A stretch of DNA of 64,000 nt from Thermomonas fusca DSM 15424 (GCF_000423885.1 NZ_AUIV01000005.1:62001-126000), one strand, 5' to 3'; positions 27,467 through 36,072 are shown, counted from the stretch's first letter. Made by a program: numbers and translations. The notes: a model not told the origin generated them from the sequence alone.

Positions 27467-28822
27467 ATGCCGACCCAATTGTTCGAACGCTCGCGCGGCG
27501 GCGAAAACGCCCTGCTGATCCAACCCCATGCCGGCGGCCCGCCGGCCGAAGGCGTGCTGGAGGAATTCGCCGAACTGGCGCGCTCGGCCGGTGCGCGCGT
27601 GCTGGCCACGCTGCCGGCACGGATCGACAAGCCGAACCCGTCGATCCTGATCGGCACCGGCAAGCTGGAGGAAGTGAGGGCGGCCTGCGAGGCCACCGGC
27701 GCCGATCTGGTGCTGGTCAACCACGCGCTCACGCCGATCCAGGAACGCAACCTGGAAAAGGCGCTGGAGCGTCGGGTGGTGGACCGCACCGGGCTGATCC
27801 TGGACATCTTCTCGCAGCGCGCGCGCAGTTCCGAAGGCAAGCTGCAGGTCGAACTGGCCCAGCTCAAGCACATGGCGACCCGGCTGGTGCGCGGCTGGAC
27901 CCATCTGGAACGCCAGCGCGGTGGCTCGATCGGCCTGCGCGGGCCCGGCGAAACCCAGCTGGAAACCGACCGCCGGCTGCTGCAGAAGCGCATGGAAATG
28001 CTGCAGAAGCGGCTGGAGAAAGTCGAGGTGCAGCACACCCAGATGCGTCGCGCGCGGGTGCGCAGCGAACTGCCGCGTGTGGCATTGGTGGGGTACACCA
28101 ACGCCGGCAAATCGACCCTGTTCAATGCGCTGACCGGCGCCGATGCCTACGCCGCCGACCAATTGTTCGCCACCCTCGACCCGACCGTGCGCCGGATCGC
28201 ACTGCCCGGCGGTGGCGTGGTTCTGGCCGATACCGTGGGCTTCGTCCGCGACCTGCCGCACGAGCTGGTGGCGGCCTTCCGTTCCACCCTCAGCGAGGCG
28301 CGCGAGGCCGACCTGCTGCTGCATGTCATCGATGCCGACGACCCGCTGCGCGACGAGCGCAAGGCGCAGGTGGAGATGGTGCTGCACGAAATCGGCGCCA
28401 GCGAGATTCCGCAGCTGCTGGTGTTCAACAAGATCGACCGCATCGAAGGCGCGCAGCCGCGGATCGACGCGCCCGGCGAAGCTCGCGCGGCGGTGTGGCT
28501 GTCGGCGCGCGACGGGCTGGGGCTGAACCTGCTGCACGAAGTCCTGGGCGAGCGCCTCGGCCTGCGCCGGGTGGTCGGCGACGTACACCTGCCCACCGAC
28601 GCCGGGCGCCTGCGTGCGCGCCTGCATGCGCTGGACGCGGTGCGCGGCGAAACCCACGACGCCGACGGCTGGCGCCTGTCGATCGATCTGCCGCAGGCCG
28701 ATGCCGCCAGGCTGGCGGCCCAATCCGACGGCGCGCCGCTGCGCGCGCTGTTGCCGCAGCAACCGGAGTTTCCGGATGAGCCCCACCCGGCAGACCGCTT
28801 CTCAGTAGAATCAGGCACATGA
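27467..28822 (+). CDS. hflX: Ribosome-associated GTPase HflX
   Basis: HflX splits stalled 70S ribosomes in stress and binds the 50S subunit. The 451 residues hold the N-terminal HflX domain (ILIGTGKLEEV, NHALTPIQERNLEKAL, DRTGLILDIFSQRARSSEGKLQVELAQL), a coiled-coil linker with RGPGETQLETDRR, and the GTPase domain with G1 GYTNAGKS (209-216), DTVGFV and NKID. The ATG at 27467 matches the family N-terminus LFERSRGGE. It overlaps hflK by 4 bases. Confidence 0.96.
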   Translation: MPTQLFERSRGGENALLIQPHAGGPPAEGVLEEFAELARSAGARVLATLPARIDKPNPSILIGTGKLEEVRAACEATGADLVLVNHALTPIQERNLEKALERRVVDRTGLILDIFSQRARSSEGKLQVELAQLKHMATRLVRGWTHLERQRGGSIGLRGPGETQLETDRRLLQKRMEMLQKRLEKVEVQHTQMRRARVRSELPRVALVGYTNAGKSTLFNALTGADAYAADQLFATLDPTVRRIALPGGGVVLADTVGFVRDLPHELVAAFRSTLSEAREADLLLHVIDADDPLRDERKAQVEMVLHEIGASEIPQLLVFNKIDRIEGAQPRIDAPGEARAAVWLSARDGLGLNLLHEVLGERLGLRRVVGDVHLPTDAGRLRARLHALDAVRGETHDADGWRLSIDLPQADAARLAAQSDGAPLRALLPQQPEFPDEPHPADRFSVESGT

Positions 28823-29922
28823 CGATAAAAAACAGCGGCCCGCGCGGGCCAAAAGCGGTCTGGATGGCGTGGAACCGGCCCGGCGGCGGCCGTTCGGCAG
28901 GCGGCGGTTTCGGCCGGTTGCTGGACAAGCTGCCGGACTTCGGCGGCGGTGGCAGCCCGTTGCGCTGGATTGGGTTGGCGCTGGCGCTGTGGCTGGCGTT
29001 CAACTGCTTCGTGCTGATTGCCGAGCAGCAGCGCGGCGTGGTCTTGCGTTTCGGCATGTTCGACCGGGTGATGCAGCCCGGCCCGAGCTTCAAGTTGCCG
29101 TGGCCGATCGAACGCGTCATCAAGGTCAACGCCACCCAGATCAAGAACTACGAAGACCGCGTGCCGGTACTGACCAGCGACGAGAACATCGTCGAGGTCG
29201 CGGTGAACGTGCAGTACCGTGTGGCCGACCCGCAGGTGTACCTGTTCGGCACCCGCGACGGCGACGAAGTGCTGCGCCAGGCGGCGCTCAGCACCGTGCG
29301 CGAGACGGTGGGACGCTCCACCCTGGATACCGTGCTCGGTGCGCGCGAACAGCTGGCGGTGGGCGCGCGCGAGCGCCTGCAGAAGTCGCTCGAGGCCTAT
29401 CGCACCGGCCTGGTGGTGACCGAACTCAACCTGCCGGACGCGCGTCCGCCGCAGCAGGTCAAGCCGGCGTTCGACGATGTCAACAGCGCCCAGCAGGACA
29501 AGGAGCGGTTGATTTCCGAATCCCGCGCCTACGCCGCCAAGATGGTGCCGGAAGCGCGCGGCCAGGCCGCACGCGTGCGCACCGTGGCGGAAGGCTACAA
29601 GACCGCCGAGATCGCCCGCGCTACCGGTGACGCCGAACGTTTCAGCCTGCTGGTGGCGCAGTACAAGAACGCGCCCGAAGTGACCCGCAAGCGGCTGTGG
29701 CTGGAAACCGTGCAGGATGTACTGGCGCGCAACCGCAAGATCGTCGGTGGCGACGGTCGCCAGCTGATCTATGTGCCGCTGGACGGCGCCGCCAAGCAGG
29801 CACCCGCGCAGGCGATGCTGCCCGAACTGTTGTCGCCGACGGTGGAGGCCGCCGCGCCGGAGGCGCAGGCGCGCCCGGGCCGCAGCGGCCGCCCCGCCGG
29901 CCGTGAGGAGAACGTGCGATGA
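28819..29922 (+). CDS. hflK: FtsH protease modulator HflK
   Basis: HflK is a membrane-anchored SPFH/prohibitin protein that assembles with HflC into a large cage around FtsH. The 367 residues start with a Gly-rich segment, one transmembrane helix (WIGLALALWLAFNCFVLIAE, about 52-71), then the SPFH domain (QQRGVVLRFG, EVAVNVQYRVADP) and a coiled-coil tail ending in an Ala/Pro/Gly-rich stretch. It overlaps hflX upstream and hflC downstream by 4 bases each. Confidence 0.96.
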   Translation: MTIKNSGPRGPKAVWMAWNRPGGGRSAGGGFGRLLDKLPDFGGGGSPLRWIGLALALWLAFNCFVLIAEQQRGVVLRFGMFDRVMQPGPSFKLPWPIERVIKVNATQIKNYEDRVPVLTSDENIVEVAVNVQYRVADPQVYLFGTRDGDEVLRQAALSTVRETVGRSTLDTVLGAREQLAVGARERLQKSLEAYRTGLVVTELNLPDARPPQQVKPAFDDVNSAQQDKERLISESRAYAAKMVPEARGQAARVRTVAEGYKTAEIARATGDAERFSLLVAQYKNAPEVTRKRLWLETVQDVLARNRKIVGGDGRQLIYVPLDGAAKQAPAQAMLPELLSPTVEAAAPEAQARPGRSGRPAGREENVR

Positions 29923-30782
29923 AATTCCCGGCATGGATGGCGGCAGTGGTCGCCGCGCTGGTGCTGCTGATGGGTTCGGTGTTCGTGGTCAGCGAAGGCC
30001 ATACCGCGATCGTGTTGAACCTCGGCCGCGTGTCGCGGGTCGATCTCGGCCCCGGCCTGCACTTCAAGTGGCCGATGGTGGAAACCGCGCGCATTTTCGA
30101 CAAGCGCCTGCAGGTGCTGCCGGCCGAGCCCGAGCGCTACCTGACCTCCGAGCGCAAGGACGTCAGCGTGGACTTCTTCGCGGTCGGCCGGATCCAGGAC
30201 GCGCGCGCGTTCTATCGCGCCACCGGCGGCGACGAGGCTGCGGCGGTGGACCGCCTGGCGCCGATCATCAAGGACGCGCTGCGCAACGAGATCAACGCGC
30301 GCACCCTGCAGCAGGCGGTGTCGGGCGATCGCACCGAGATCGTCAAGAGCCAGCTGGACATCATCAACAAGGGCGCGGCCACGCTGGGCGTGCGGATCAT
30401 CGACCTGCGCATCAAGCAGCTCGACCTGCCGACCGACAGCCGCGTCATCGACGATGTCTACAACCGCATGCGCGCCCAGCGCCAGCAGGTGGCCAGCCGT
30501 CTGCGCGCGGAAGGCGAGGAGCAGGCCAACGAGATCCGCGCCGGTGCCGACCGCGACCAGCAGGTGATCCTGGCCGAAGCCGAGCGCGACGCGCAGAAGC
30601 TGCGCGGCGAAGGCGACGCCGAGGCCGCGCGCATCTACGCCGATGCGGCCAACCGCGATCCGTCCTTCTACGCGTTCCAGCGCAGCCTGGAGGCCTACCG
30701 CAAGGCGTTCTCCGGTGGCGAAAGTGTGATCGTGCTGGAGCGCAACGACCCGTTCCTGCAGTACATGCGCAGCGACCGCTGA
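29919..30782 (+). CDS. hflC: FtsH protease modulator HflC
   Basis: HflC is the partner of HflK in the FtsH-controlling membrane complex. The 287 residues show an N-terminal signal anchor (AAVVAALVLLMGSVFVVSEG), the SPFH domain (GLHFKWPMVETARIFDKRLQVL), and a coiled coil with MRAQRQQVASRLRAEGEEQANEIRAGADRD. The ATG overlaps the hflK stop by 4 bases. Its substrate FtsH is encoded in the same region at 21.5 kb. Confidence 0.96.
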   Translation: MKFPAWMAAVVAALVLLMGSVFVVSEGHTAIVLNLGRVSRVDLGPGLHFKWPMVETARIFDKRLQVLPAEPERYLTSERKDVSVDFFAVGRIQDARAFYRATGGDEAAAVDRLAPIIKDALRNEINARTLQQAVSGDRTEIVKSQLDIINKGAATLGVRIIDLRIKQLDLPTDSRVIDDVYNRMRAQRQQVASRLRAEGEEQANEIRAGADRDQQVILAEAERDAQKLRGEGDAEAARIYADAANRDPSFYAFQRSLEAYRKAFSGGESVIVLERNDPFLQYMRSDR

Positions 30783-30830
30783 TGGTTTCCGGTCCGATTG
30801 CGAACACGCGCGCCCCGCGTCTGGGTTGCC

Positions 30831-31016
30831 GTGGCTGAGCTGTGGGCGGCGCTGTGCCTGGTGGCGGTCATCGAAGGCCTGTTCCTGTTTGCCGCCCCCG
30901 GTGCGTGGAAGCGCGCCGCGGCGCAGCTGCTGAACCTGCCCGACGAACACGTGCGCCGGATCGGCGGCGTCGTGCTGATACTGGGGCTGCTGTCGCTGTG
31001 GCTGGTGCGCGGCTAA
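30831..31016 (+). CDS. DUF2065 small inner-membrane protein (YjeT-like)
   Basis: This is a 61-residue protein with two hydrophobic segments (WAALCLVAVIEGLFLFAAP and GGVVLILGLLSLWLVRG) around NLPDEHVRRI. It aligns in layout with E. coli YjeT, which also follows hflC and precedes purA. The GTG at 30831 places the N-terminus as in the family; a TTG at 30798 would add 11 poorly conserved residues. Its function is unknown; the neighbourhood suggests a link to HflKC. Confidence 0.82.
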   Translation: MAELWAALCLVAVIEGLFLFAAPGAWKRAAAQLLNLPDEHVRRIGGVVLILGLLSLWLVRG

Positions 31017-31106
31017 GGCTTTCCGATCGCCCGCACTGTCGGGCAGCGGGCTGAACGCAGCCATCAGCCAAGTTCGCGGCCGGTTGCGGAAGCGGGTAGA
31101 ATGCGC

Positions 31107-31133
31107 AAAAGCCGGGGTTCGCCTCGGCTTTTT
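31107..31133 (+). terminator. Intrinsic terminator with TTCG loop between DUF2065 and purA
   Basis: AAAAGCCGGGG (31107-31117), loop TTCG and CCTCGGCTTTT (31122-31132) form an 11-bp stem with one G-T pair, followed by a further T. The A tract upstream would let it act in both directions. A TAGAAT at 31097-31102 just upstream could be a purA -10. Confidence 0.8.
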
Positions 31134-31253
31134 CCGTGTCTGGCGTTCCCGCCGCCGCGGGCCGCCCCGATGGCAGCTCGCAAACGGTGGCAGGCTTGCC
31201 GGCACACCCATCCAGCGGCCCCGATGGCCGCCAGAAAACAAGGAGTTGCGGCC

Positions 31254-32546
31254 ATGGGCCAGTCGGTCGTGGTGTTGGGCGCCCAGTGGGGCGATGAGGG
31301 CAAGGGCAAGATCGTTGACCTGCTGACCGAGGACATCGGTGCGGTGGTGCGTTTCCAGGGCGGCCACAACGCCGGCCACACCCTGGTCATCAACGGCAAG
31401 AAGACGGTGCTGCACCTGATCCCGTCGGGCATCCTGCGCGACGGCGCGCTGTGCCTGATCGGCAATGGCGTGGTGATCTCGCCGGCCGCGCTGCGCAAGG
31501 AGATCGAGGAACTCGAATCCGCCGGCGTCGACGTGCGCAGCCGCCTGAAGATCTCGCCGGCCGCGCCGCTGATCATGCCGTACCACATCGCGCTGGATCA
31601 GGCCCGCGAGAAGGCCGCCGGCGGCAAGGCCATCGGCACCACCGGCCGCGGCATCGGCCCGGCCTACGAGGACAAGGTGGCGCGCCGCGGCATCCGCATC
31701 GCCGACCTGCACTATCCCGAGCAGCTGGCCGAAAAGCTCCGCGCCGCGCTGGATTACCACAACTTCGTGCTGACCAAGTATCTGGGCGTGGAGGCGGTGG
31801 ATTTCGACACCGTCTATGCCGAGGCGCTGGCCTTCGGCGAATACGTCGAGCCGATGAAGTCGGACGTGGCCGGGATCTGCCATGAGCTGCGCAAGCAGGG
31901 CAAGCGGGTGCTGTTCGAGGGCGCGCAGGGCGCGCTGCTGGACATCGACCACGGCACCTATCCCTACGTCACTTCGTCGAACACCACCGTCGGCGGTGCG
32001 CTGGCCGGTGCCGGCGTGGGTGCGGATGCGATCGACTACGTGCTGGGCATCGCCAAGGCGTACGCGACGCGCGTCGGCGGCGGCCCGTTCCCGACCGAAC
32101 TGGACGATGAAGTGGGTCAGGGCATCCGCGACCGCGGCGCCGAATATGGCGCGTCGACCGGTCGCCCGCGTCGCTGCGGCTGGATGGACATCGTGGCGCT
32201 GAAGCGCGCGGTGGCGATCAACGGCATTTCCGGCCTGTGCATCACCAAGCTCGACGTGCTGGACGGCATGGAGAAGCTGAAGATGTGCATTGCCTACGAG
32301 TACCGTGGCAAGCGCACGGAGTACGCGCCGCTGGATGCCCAGGGCTGGGAAGAAATCACCCCGGTGTACCTGGAGTTTCCGGGCTGGAGTGAGAACACCC
32401 ACGGCGTCACCGAATGGGACAAGCTGCCGGTTGCGGCACGCGCCTACCTGCGCGCGCTGGAAGAGCTGGCCGGTTGCCCGATCAGCATCGTCAGCACCGG
32501 CCCGGACCGCGACCACACCATGGTGCTGCGCGACCCGTTCGCCTGA
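31254..32546 (+). CDS. purA: Adenylosuccinate synthase
   Basis: PurA joins IMP and aspartate with GTP in the first step toward AMP. The 430 residues begin MGQSVVVLGAQWGDEGKGKIVDLL with the P-loop GDEGKGK, continue with GGHNAGHTLV, TTGRGIGPAYEDK, and end with the GTP/Asp region ISIVSTGPDRDHTM. AAGGAG upstream of the ATG at 31254 fixes the start; the frame is open farther upstream but without family sequence. It is flanked by terminators on both sides, so it is probably monocistronic. Confidence 0.97.
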   Translation: MGQSVVVLGAQWGDEGKGKIVDLLTEDIGAVVRFQGGHNAGHTLVINGKKTVLHLIPSGILRDGALCLIGNGVVISPAALRKEIEELESAGVDVRSRLKISPAAPLIMPYHIALDQAREKAAGGKAIGTTGRGIGPAYEDKVARRGIRIADLHYPEQLAEKLRAALDYHNFVLTKYLGVEAVDFDTVYAEALAFGEYVEPMKSDVAGICHELRKQGKRVLFEGAQGALLDIDHGTYPYVTSSNTTVGGALAGAGVGADAIDYVLGIAKAYATRVGGGPFPTELDDEVGQGIRDRGAEYGASTGRPRRCGWMDIVALKRAVAINGISGLCITKLDVLDGMEKLKMCIAYEYRGKRTEYAPLDAQGWEEITPVYLEFPGWSENTHGVTEWDKLPVAARAYLRALEELAGCPISIVSTGPDRDHTMVLRDPFA

Positions 32547-32569
32547 GCCCCGGCAGCCGCGGTACCAGG

Positions 32570-32597
32570 ACGAAGCCCCGCTTGCGCGGGGCTTCGT
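32570..32597 (+). terminator. Intrinsic terminator after purA
   Basis: ACGAAGCCCCGC (32570-32581), loop TTGC and GCGGGGCTTCGT (32586-32597) form a perfect 12-bp stem, followed by CGTT. It lies between convergent purA and the secreted-protein gene and can serve both. Confidence 0.85.
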
Positions 32598-32626
32598 CGT
32601 TGCGGGCGGGGGCGCCGTATGCGGGC

Positions 32627-33439
32627 TCAGCGGGGGTCATCGACCTGTTTGCGGTCGCGCTTGGCCGTGGCCGGACGCGGTTCCGCGGTGGGTGCCGGCG
32701 CCTGGTTCGCGGAGGTCGCCGCGGCGGTTTCGCCGGACCCGTTGGCCTTGTCGCGCTTCAGGCGCGCCGAGCCGTTTGCAGTGCCGCCGGTGGAAGCGCT
32801 GACACCGGATTCACGCGAGGCCGAAGCCGAGGCGCTGCCCTCAGCCGAACCATCGGCATCCACGCTGGGCAACAGCGGGCGACGCGCGGGGGCGTTGTCG
32901 GACCTGCCGGGATCGGCGTTCGCGTCTTCCTGCGCGCCGCGTCCCAGCACCGCGCTGGCGGCGCCATGGCCGGTGCCCGCGACATCCAGGCCGGGCGCGT
33001 GCGGCTGCGTGCCAGCTGGCGCCGGCGTGGTGGCATCGTTGCCCTGCAGCGTGCCCTGGGCCGCGCCCGCGAGCGTACCGGCCAGTGCCATGCCGCGCTC
33101 GCCTTGGCTGGTCGCGCGGCTGGCGCTGGCCTCTGCGGCGCGTTTGCCGCGTGCCACGGCATCATTGGTTGCGCCGGCGATGGCATTGCCGCTGGCCCGC
33201 GCGCGGCGGGCGGCGCGTTCGCGGGCGGTTTCGAGGCGGTCGATGGCGTTCGCTGCAGGCAACCGGCCGTCGATGCGGCTGTTGCCGGAGAAGTTGCCGC
33301 CGATCATGCCGCCAGTGCCGTCGATGGCGCCGCCGAGGCCGCCGGTGAGGTCGCCGCGGCCACCCAGTACCTGAGCGTGGGCAGGGGCCACGCAGGCGAA
33401 GGCGGCGAGTGCGACCAGGGTGAGAGGGGTCTTGCGCAT
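32627..33439 (-). CDS. Secreted low-complexity protein of unknown function
   Basis: This 270-residue protein has a clear signal peptide (KTPLTLVALAAFACVAPAHAQ), and the mature part starts QVLGGRGDLTGGLGG. The rest is rich in Ala, Gly, Ser, Thr and Arg with no recognised domain. A glycine-rich segment (25-50) is followed by an Ala/Arg helix-prone stretch (60-110) and a Ser/Thr/Pro-rich tail. An AAAGGAG site precedes the ATG at 33439. It lies 98 bases after the subtilisin gene on the same strand, across a strong hairpin, so it may be the protease's substrate or partner (inference). Confidence 0.7.
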   Translation of the reverse strand: MRKTPLTLVALAAFACVAPAHAQVLGGRGDLTGGLGGAIDGTGGMIGGNFSGNSRIDGRLPAANAIDRLETARERAARRARASGNAIAGATNDAVARGKRAAEASASRATSQGERGMALAGTLAGAAQGTLQGNDATTPAPAGTQPHAPGLDVAGTGHGAASAVLGRGAQEDANADPGRSDNAPARRPLLPSVDADGSAEGSASASASRESGVSASTGGTANGSARLKRDKANGSGETAAATSANQAPAPTAEPRPATAKRDRKQVDDPR

Positions 33440-33499
33440 CGGAGTTCTCCTTTCATCCGCGGTGGGTCCGCGTGTAAGGACAGAACGACCGGGAATGCC

Positions 33500-33535
33500 G
33501 GATCCATCCCGCGCGTCGCAACGCGGATGGAATCC
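33500..33535 (-). other. Intercistronic hairpin between subtilisin and secreted-protein genes
   Basis: On the minus strand, GGATTCCATCCGCG pairs with CGCGGGATGGATCC around an 8-base loop (13 pairs, one bulge on each side). It begins two bases after the subtilisin stop codon. No T tract follows, so partial termination or mRNA processing is more likely than full termination. Confidence 0.6.
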
Positions 33536-33537
33536 GT

Positions 33538-34731
33538 TCAGGTTGGCGCGATGATCCCCAGCCCGCAGCGGGACGTGCGTGCCGGGCGTGCCGCGCGCGC
33601 GAGCACACGCATGGCCTCTGCGCTGTGCCCGGGGGCCGGCGCGGTCCAGACACCCGCGAGGATGTGCGCCACCACCGGCGCCGCGAAGGACGTACCGCGC
33701 GTGCGCGCATCCACCACGCCGTCCGCACAGACGCTGACGTGCTTGCCCACCGCCGACTCCGGCAACAGCCCGCCGCGGGCGTTGACGGCGGCAACCGCAA
33801 CCACCCCGGGGTAGCCCGCAGGAAAGCGCGGTGGTGCAGCCGGCCCGTCGTTGCCGGCCGCCGCGACAATCACCTGTCCACGTGCGAGCAGCGCTTCTAC
33901 CGTCCGTCGCAGCGCGGTGTTGTCCGGTCCGACCAGACTGATGTTGATCACCGCCACGCGTTGCTGCGCCATCCAGCGCAGTGCCTCGACCAGTGCGAGC
34001 GTGTCGCCTCCCACGCGCTGGCCGCACCACAGGTCGGCGGCCAGCAGCGTGGCGGGCGCGCCTGCGACCAGGCGCATCGCCACCCGGGTGCCGTGCGGCT
34101 GCGGGAGGCTGCGGCCATCGCAACCATGCGACACGATGCGGGTGCGTGCCAGTGCGGGAGCCGTGGCGTCCACGCCGCCATCGACAAGCCCGACGCGTAG
34201 TCCTGCATCGGCGGATGCCGACTCGTGGGCTTGGCTGGCGGGGCCGCCGGCAGGCAGGAACAGGTGGTGGGGTTCGATGGTTCGGCCGGGCAGGGCCGCG
34301 CGCAGCGCGCGCAGCGCGCGGCCGGGACTGCGGTCGCGACTGTCGCGCAACAGCGAGATCGACAGTCCAAGTTCGTCGTCGCGGTCCTCGCGCACTATCC
34401 GGAAACCGGCAGCGCGGATCGCGTCAAGGTCGGCAGTGTCGATGTCCAGCGCCAGGTACTCGGCGCGTCGCATGATCGCGCCATCCGGCGCGCGCGCCAC
34501 CTGCGGACGCGCTTCCCGGAGCAGCGCCTCGGCCTGCTGGCGATAGATCCGAACCGTGCCCAGCACGTCGCCGGCCGGATCGGAGAGCGCCCCGTCGAGC
34601 GTGTCGATCGGCGCGCTTGCCGGCACCCGTGGCAGTGCCGGCATGCCGCCAGGCAGCACCTGCGCGCGCGCGGGCAGGATCGGCGCGAGTGCGAACAGCA
34701 GGCATGCAACCATGGGCAAGTGACAACGCAT
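33538..34731 (-). CDS. Secreted S8 family (subtilisin) serine peptidase
   Basis: This is a 397-residue exported subtilase. The signal peptide MVACLLFALAPILPARAQ follows a short charged start. An about 150-residue N-terminal region (to about 165) with a RRAEYLALDIDTADLDAIRAAGFRI segment is probably a propeptide. The catalytic set is D184 (GLVDGGVD), H213 (PHGTRVA), N294 (AAGNDGP) and S348 (GTSFAAP). The ATG at 34731 gives the signal peptide; upstream in-frame ATGs do not. It is divergent from an ECF sigma gene, with a palindrome between them. Confidence 0.9.
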   Translation of the reverse strand: MRCHLPMVACLLFALAPILPARAQVLPGGMPALPRVPASAPIDTLDGALSDPAGDVLGTVRIYRQQAEALLREARPQVARAPDGAIMRRAEYLALDIDTADLDAIRAAGFRIVREDRDDELGLSISLLRDSRDRSPGRALRALRAALPGRTIEPHHLFLPAGGPASQAHESASADAGLRVGLVDGGVDATAPALARTRIVSHGCDGRSLPQPHGTRVAMRLVAGAPATLLAADLWCGQRVGGDTLALVEALRWMAQQRVAVINISLVGPDNTALRRTVEALLARGQVIVAAAGNDGPAAPPRFPAGYPGVVAVAAVNARGGLLPESAVGKHVSVCADGVVDARTRGTSFAAPVVAHILAGVWTAPAPGHSAEAMRVLARAARPARTSRCGLGIIAPT

Positions 34732-34757
34732 GCGGCACCGGCTGGAGTGGATGCGGC

Positions 34758-34773
34758 CGGATGCTAGCATCCG
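34758..34773 (+). promoter_or_regulatory. 16-bp perfect palindrome in the subtilisin/ECF sigma divergent gap
   Basis: CGGATGCTAGCATCCG is self-complementary over all 16 bases. It contains TAGCAT, a -10-like hexamer, on both strands. It lies 26 bases before the subtilisin start and 77 before the sigma start. It could be an operator or a bidirectional promoter core (inference). Confidence 0.55.
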
Positions 34774-34850
34774 CTCCTGCACCGCCGCTGAGCGACCCGT
34801 GCGCGCGGCGGATGGAAACCGTGCTCACGTTCGTAGGATCCCATGTAGGC

Positions 34851-35339
34851 ATGAGCCATCGCGAAACCGTCCGCGAAGCGCTGCCCGCGTTGTTGCCCCG
34901 TCTGCGCCGCATGGCGCGCGCGCTGGCGGGTAATGCCGCGGATGCGGACGACTTGGTGCAGCTGGCGTTGGAGCGCGCACTTGCGCGTGTGGAGCAGTGG
35001 CGACCGGAAGGGAGGGTGGACGCGTGGGTGTTCGGCATCCTGCGCAATGCCTGGCTGGACGAACTGCGGGCGCGTGCGCGCAAGCAGGCGATCTTCGTCC
35101 ACGAGCAAGCCGGACTTTCGGTGGGCGAGGCGGGCGTCGAGCGCCACCTCGAAGCGCTGTCGGTAGCCGAGGCGATGGCGAGGTTGCCGCCGGAGCAGCG
35201 CGAAGTGGTGGCGCTGGTGCTGGTGGAAGGCATGCGTTATGGCGAAGCCGCACGCGTGCTGGGTGTGCCCGAGGGCACGGTCACGAGCCGCCTGTCGCGC
35301 GCGCGCGCAGCGCTGCGCGACTGGCTCGGGGATGAATGA
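34851..35339 (+). CDS. ECF family RNA polymerase sigma factor
   Basis: This is a 162-residue extracytoplasmic-function sigma factor. Region 2 (LLPRLRRMARALAGNAADADDLVQLALERALARVEQW and VDAWVFGILRNAWLDELRARARK) covers about 10-80; region 4 (LPPEQREVVALVLVEGMRYGEAARVLGVPEGTVTSRLSRARAALRD) covers about 105-158. The ATG at 34851 gives the usual length; an in-frame ATG at 34812 would add 13 residues. It is followed by an anti-sigma gene and divergent from a subtilisin, so it probably controls this local set. Confidence 0.9.
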   Translation: MSHRETVREALPALLPRLRRMARALAGNAADADDLVQLALERALARVEQWRPEGRVDAWVFGILRNAWLDELRARARKQAIFVHEQAGLSVGEAGVERHLEALSVAEAMARLPPEQREVVALVLVEGMRYGEAARVLGVPEGTVTSRLSRARAALRDWLGDE

Positions 35340-35349
35340 GGATTCAGTG

Positions 35350-36072
35350 ATGCAACCAACATCCATGAACAGCAACGATGCCGAAGCGCTGCAGTCCTAC
35401 CTGGATGGCGAGGCGGATGCGGACGTGCGCGCGCGCATCGAGGCGGCGCGCCTGCTCGATCCCGCGCTGGACGCGGCGATCAGGCGTGATCAGCGCATGC
35501 GTGAGCGGCTGCGGGACGCTTTCGATGGCGTACTGGGCGAGCCGGTGCCGGAGCCGCTGCGCAGGCTGGTGGACGCGTCTGCACCTGCGCCCCTCGCCCG
35601 ACGCACCGAGCGGCGCGCGGCGCGCTGGCGTGCGTCGGCCTATGCGCTTGCCGCATCGCTGGCGCTGGTCGCGGCGGCGCTGGCGTTTCGCCACGACGGC
35701 AGCGCGCCGTGGGTGCGCGAGGGTGGGGCGCTGGTCGCGCGCGGCGGATTTGCCAACGTGCTCGACCGGTCGATGTCCGCGATGCCGGTGGACGGCGTGC
35801 GCATGGGCCTGACCTTCCGCGACCACGATGGGCGCTGGTGTCGCAGCTTCGACGGCGTCGACGGCGGCTGGCAGGGGCTCGCATGCCGCGAAGACGGGCA
35901 ATGGCGCGTGGAGCTGCTGGTGCAGGCGGCGGCCAACGCGGGCGAGCTGCGGCAAGCGGGGGCCGGGACGGCACCGGAAGTGCTGGCTGCGATCGATGCA
36001 CGCATCAAGGGTGAAGCGCTTGATGCCGAGCGCGAGCGGGCGGTCGTTGCTTCCGGGTGGCGCCTGCCGTGA
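35350..36072 (+). CDS. Transmembrane anti-sigma factor
   Basis: This is a 240-residue single-pass membrane protein. The N-terminal 70 residues (EALQSYLDGEADADVRARIEAARLLDPAL) resemble a sigma-binding anti-sigma domain. A transmembrane helix lies at about 96-114 (ASAYALAASLALVAAALAF). The extracytoplasmic domain has two cysteines, C164 (GRWCRSF) and C179 (GLACRED), which could form a disulfide. The ATG at 35350 has TGAGGA 8 bases upstream; ATG 35332 would overlap the sigma gene by 8 bases. The role is inferred from layout and position after the ECF sigma gene. Confidence 0.82.
   Translation: MQPTSMNSNDAEALQSYLDGEADADVRARIEAARLLDPALDAAIRRDQRMRERLRDAFDGVLGEPVPEPLRRLVDASAPAPLARRTERRAARWRASAYALAASLALVAAALAFRHDGSAPWVREGGALVARGGFANVLDRSMSAMPVDGVRMGLTFRDHDGRWCRSFDGVDGGWQGLACREDGQWRVELLVQAAANAGELRQAGAGTAPEVLAAIDARIKGEALDAERERAVVASGWRLP

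Noticed and set aside
30798..30830. TTG start giving a 72-residue DUF2065 protein
   Set aside because: The family begins close to the first helix, as with the GTG at 30831; the extra residues are Arg-rich and unlike the family.
29769..32516. 915-codon minus-strand open frame
   Set aside because: Antisense to hflC and purA, whose frames are clearly coding.
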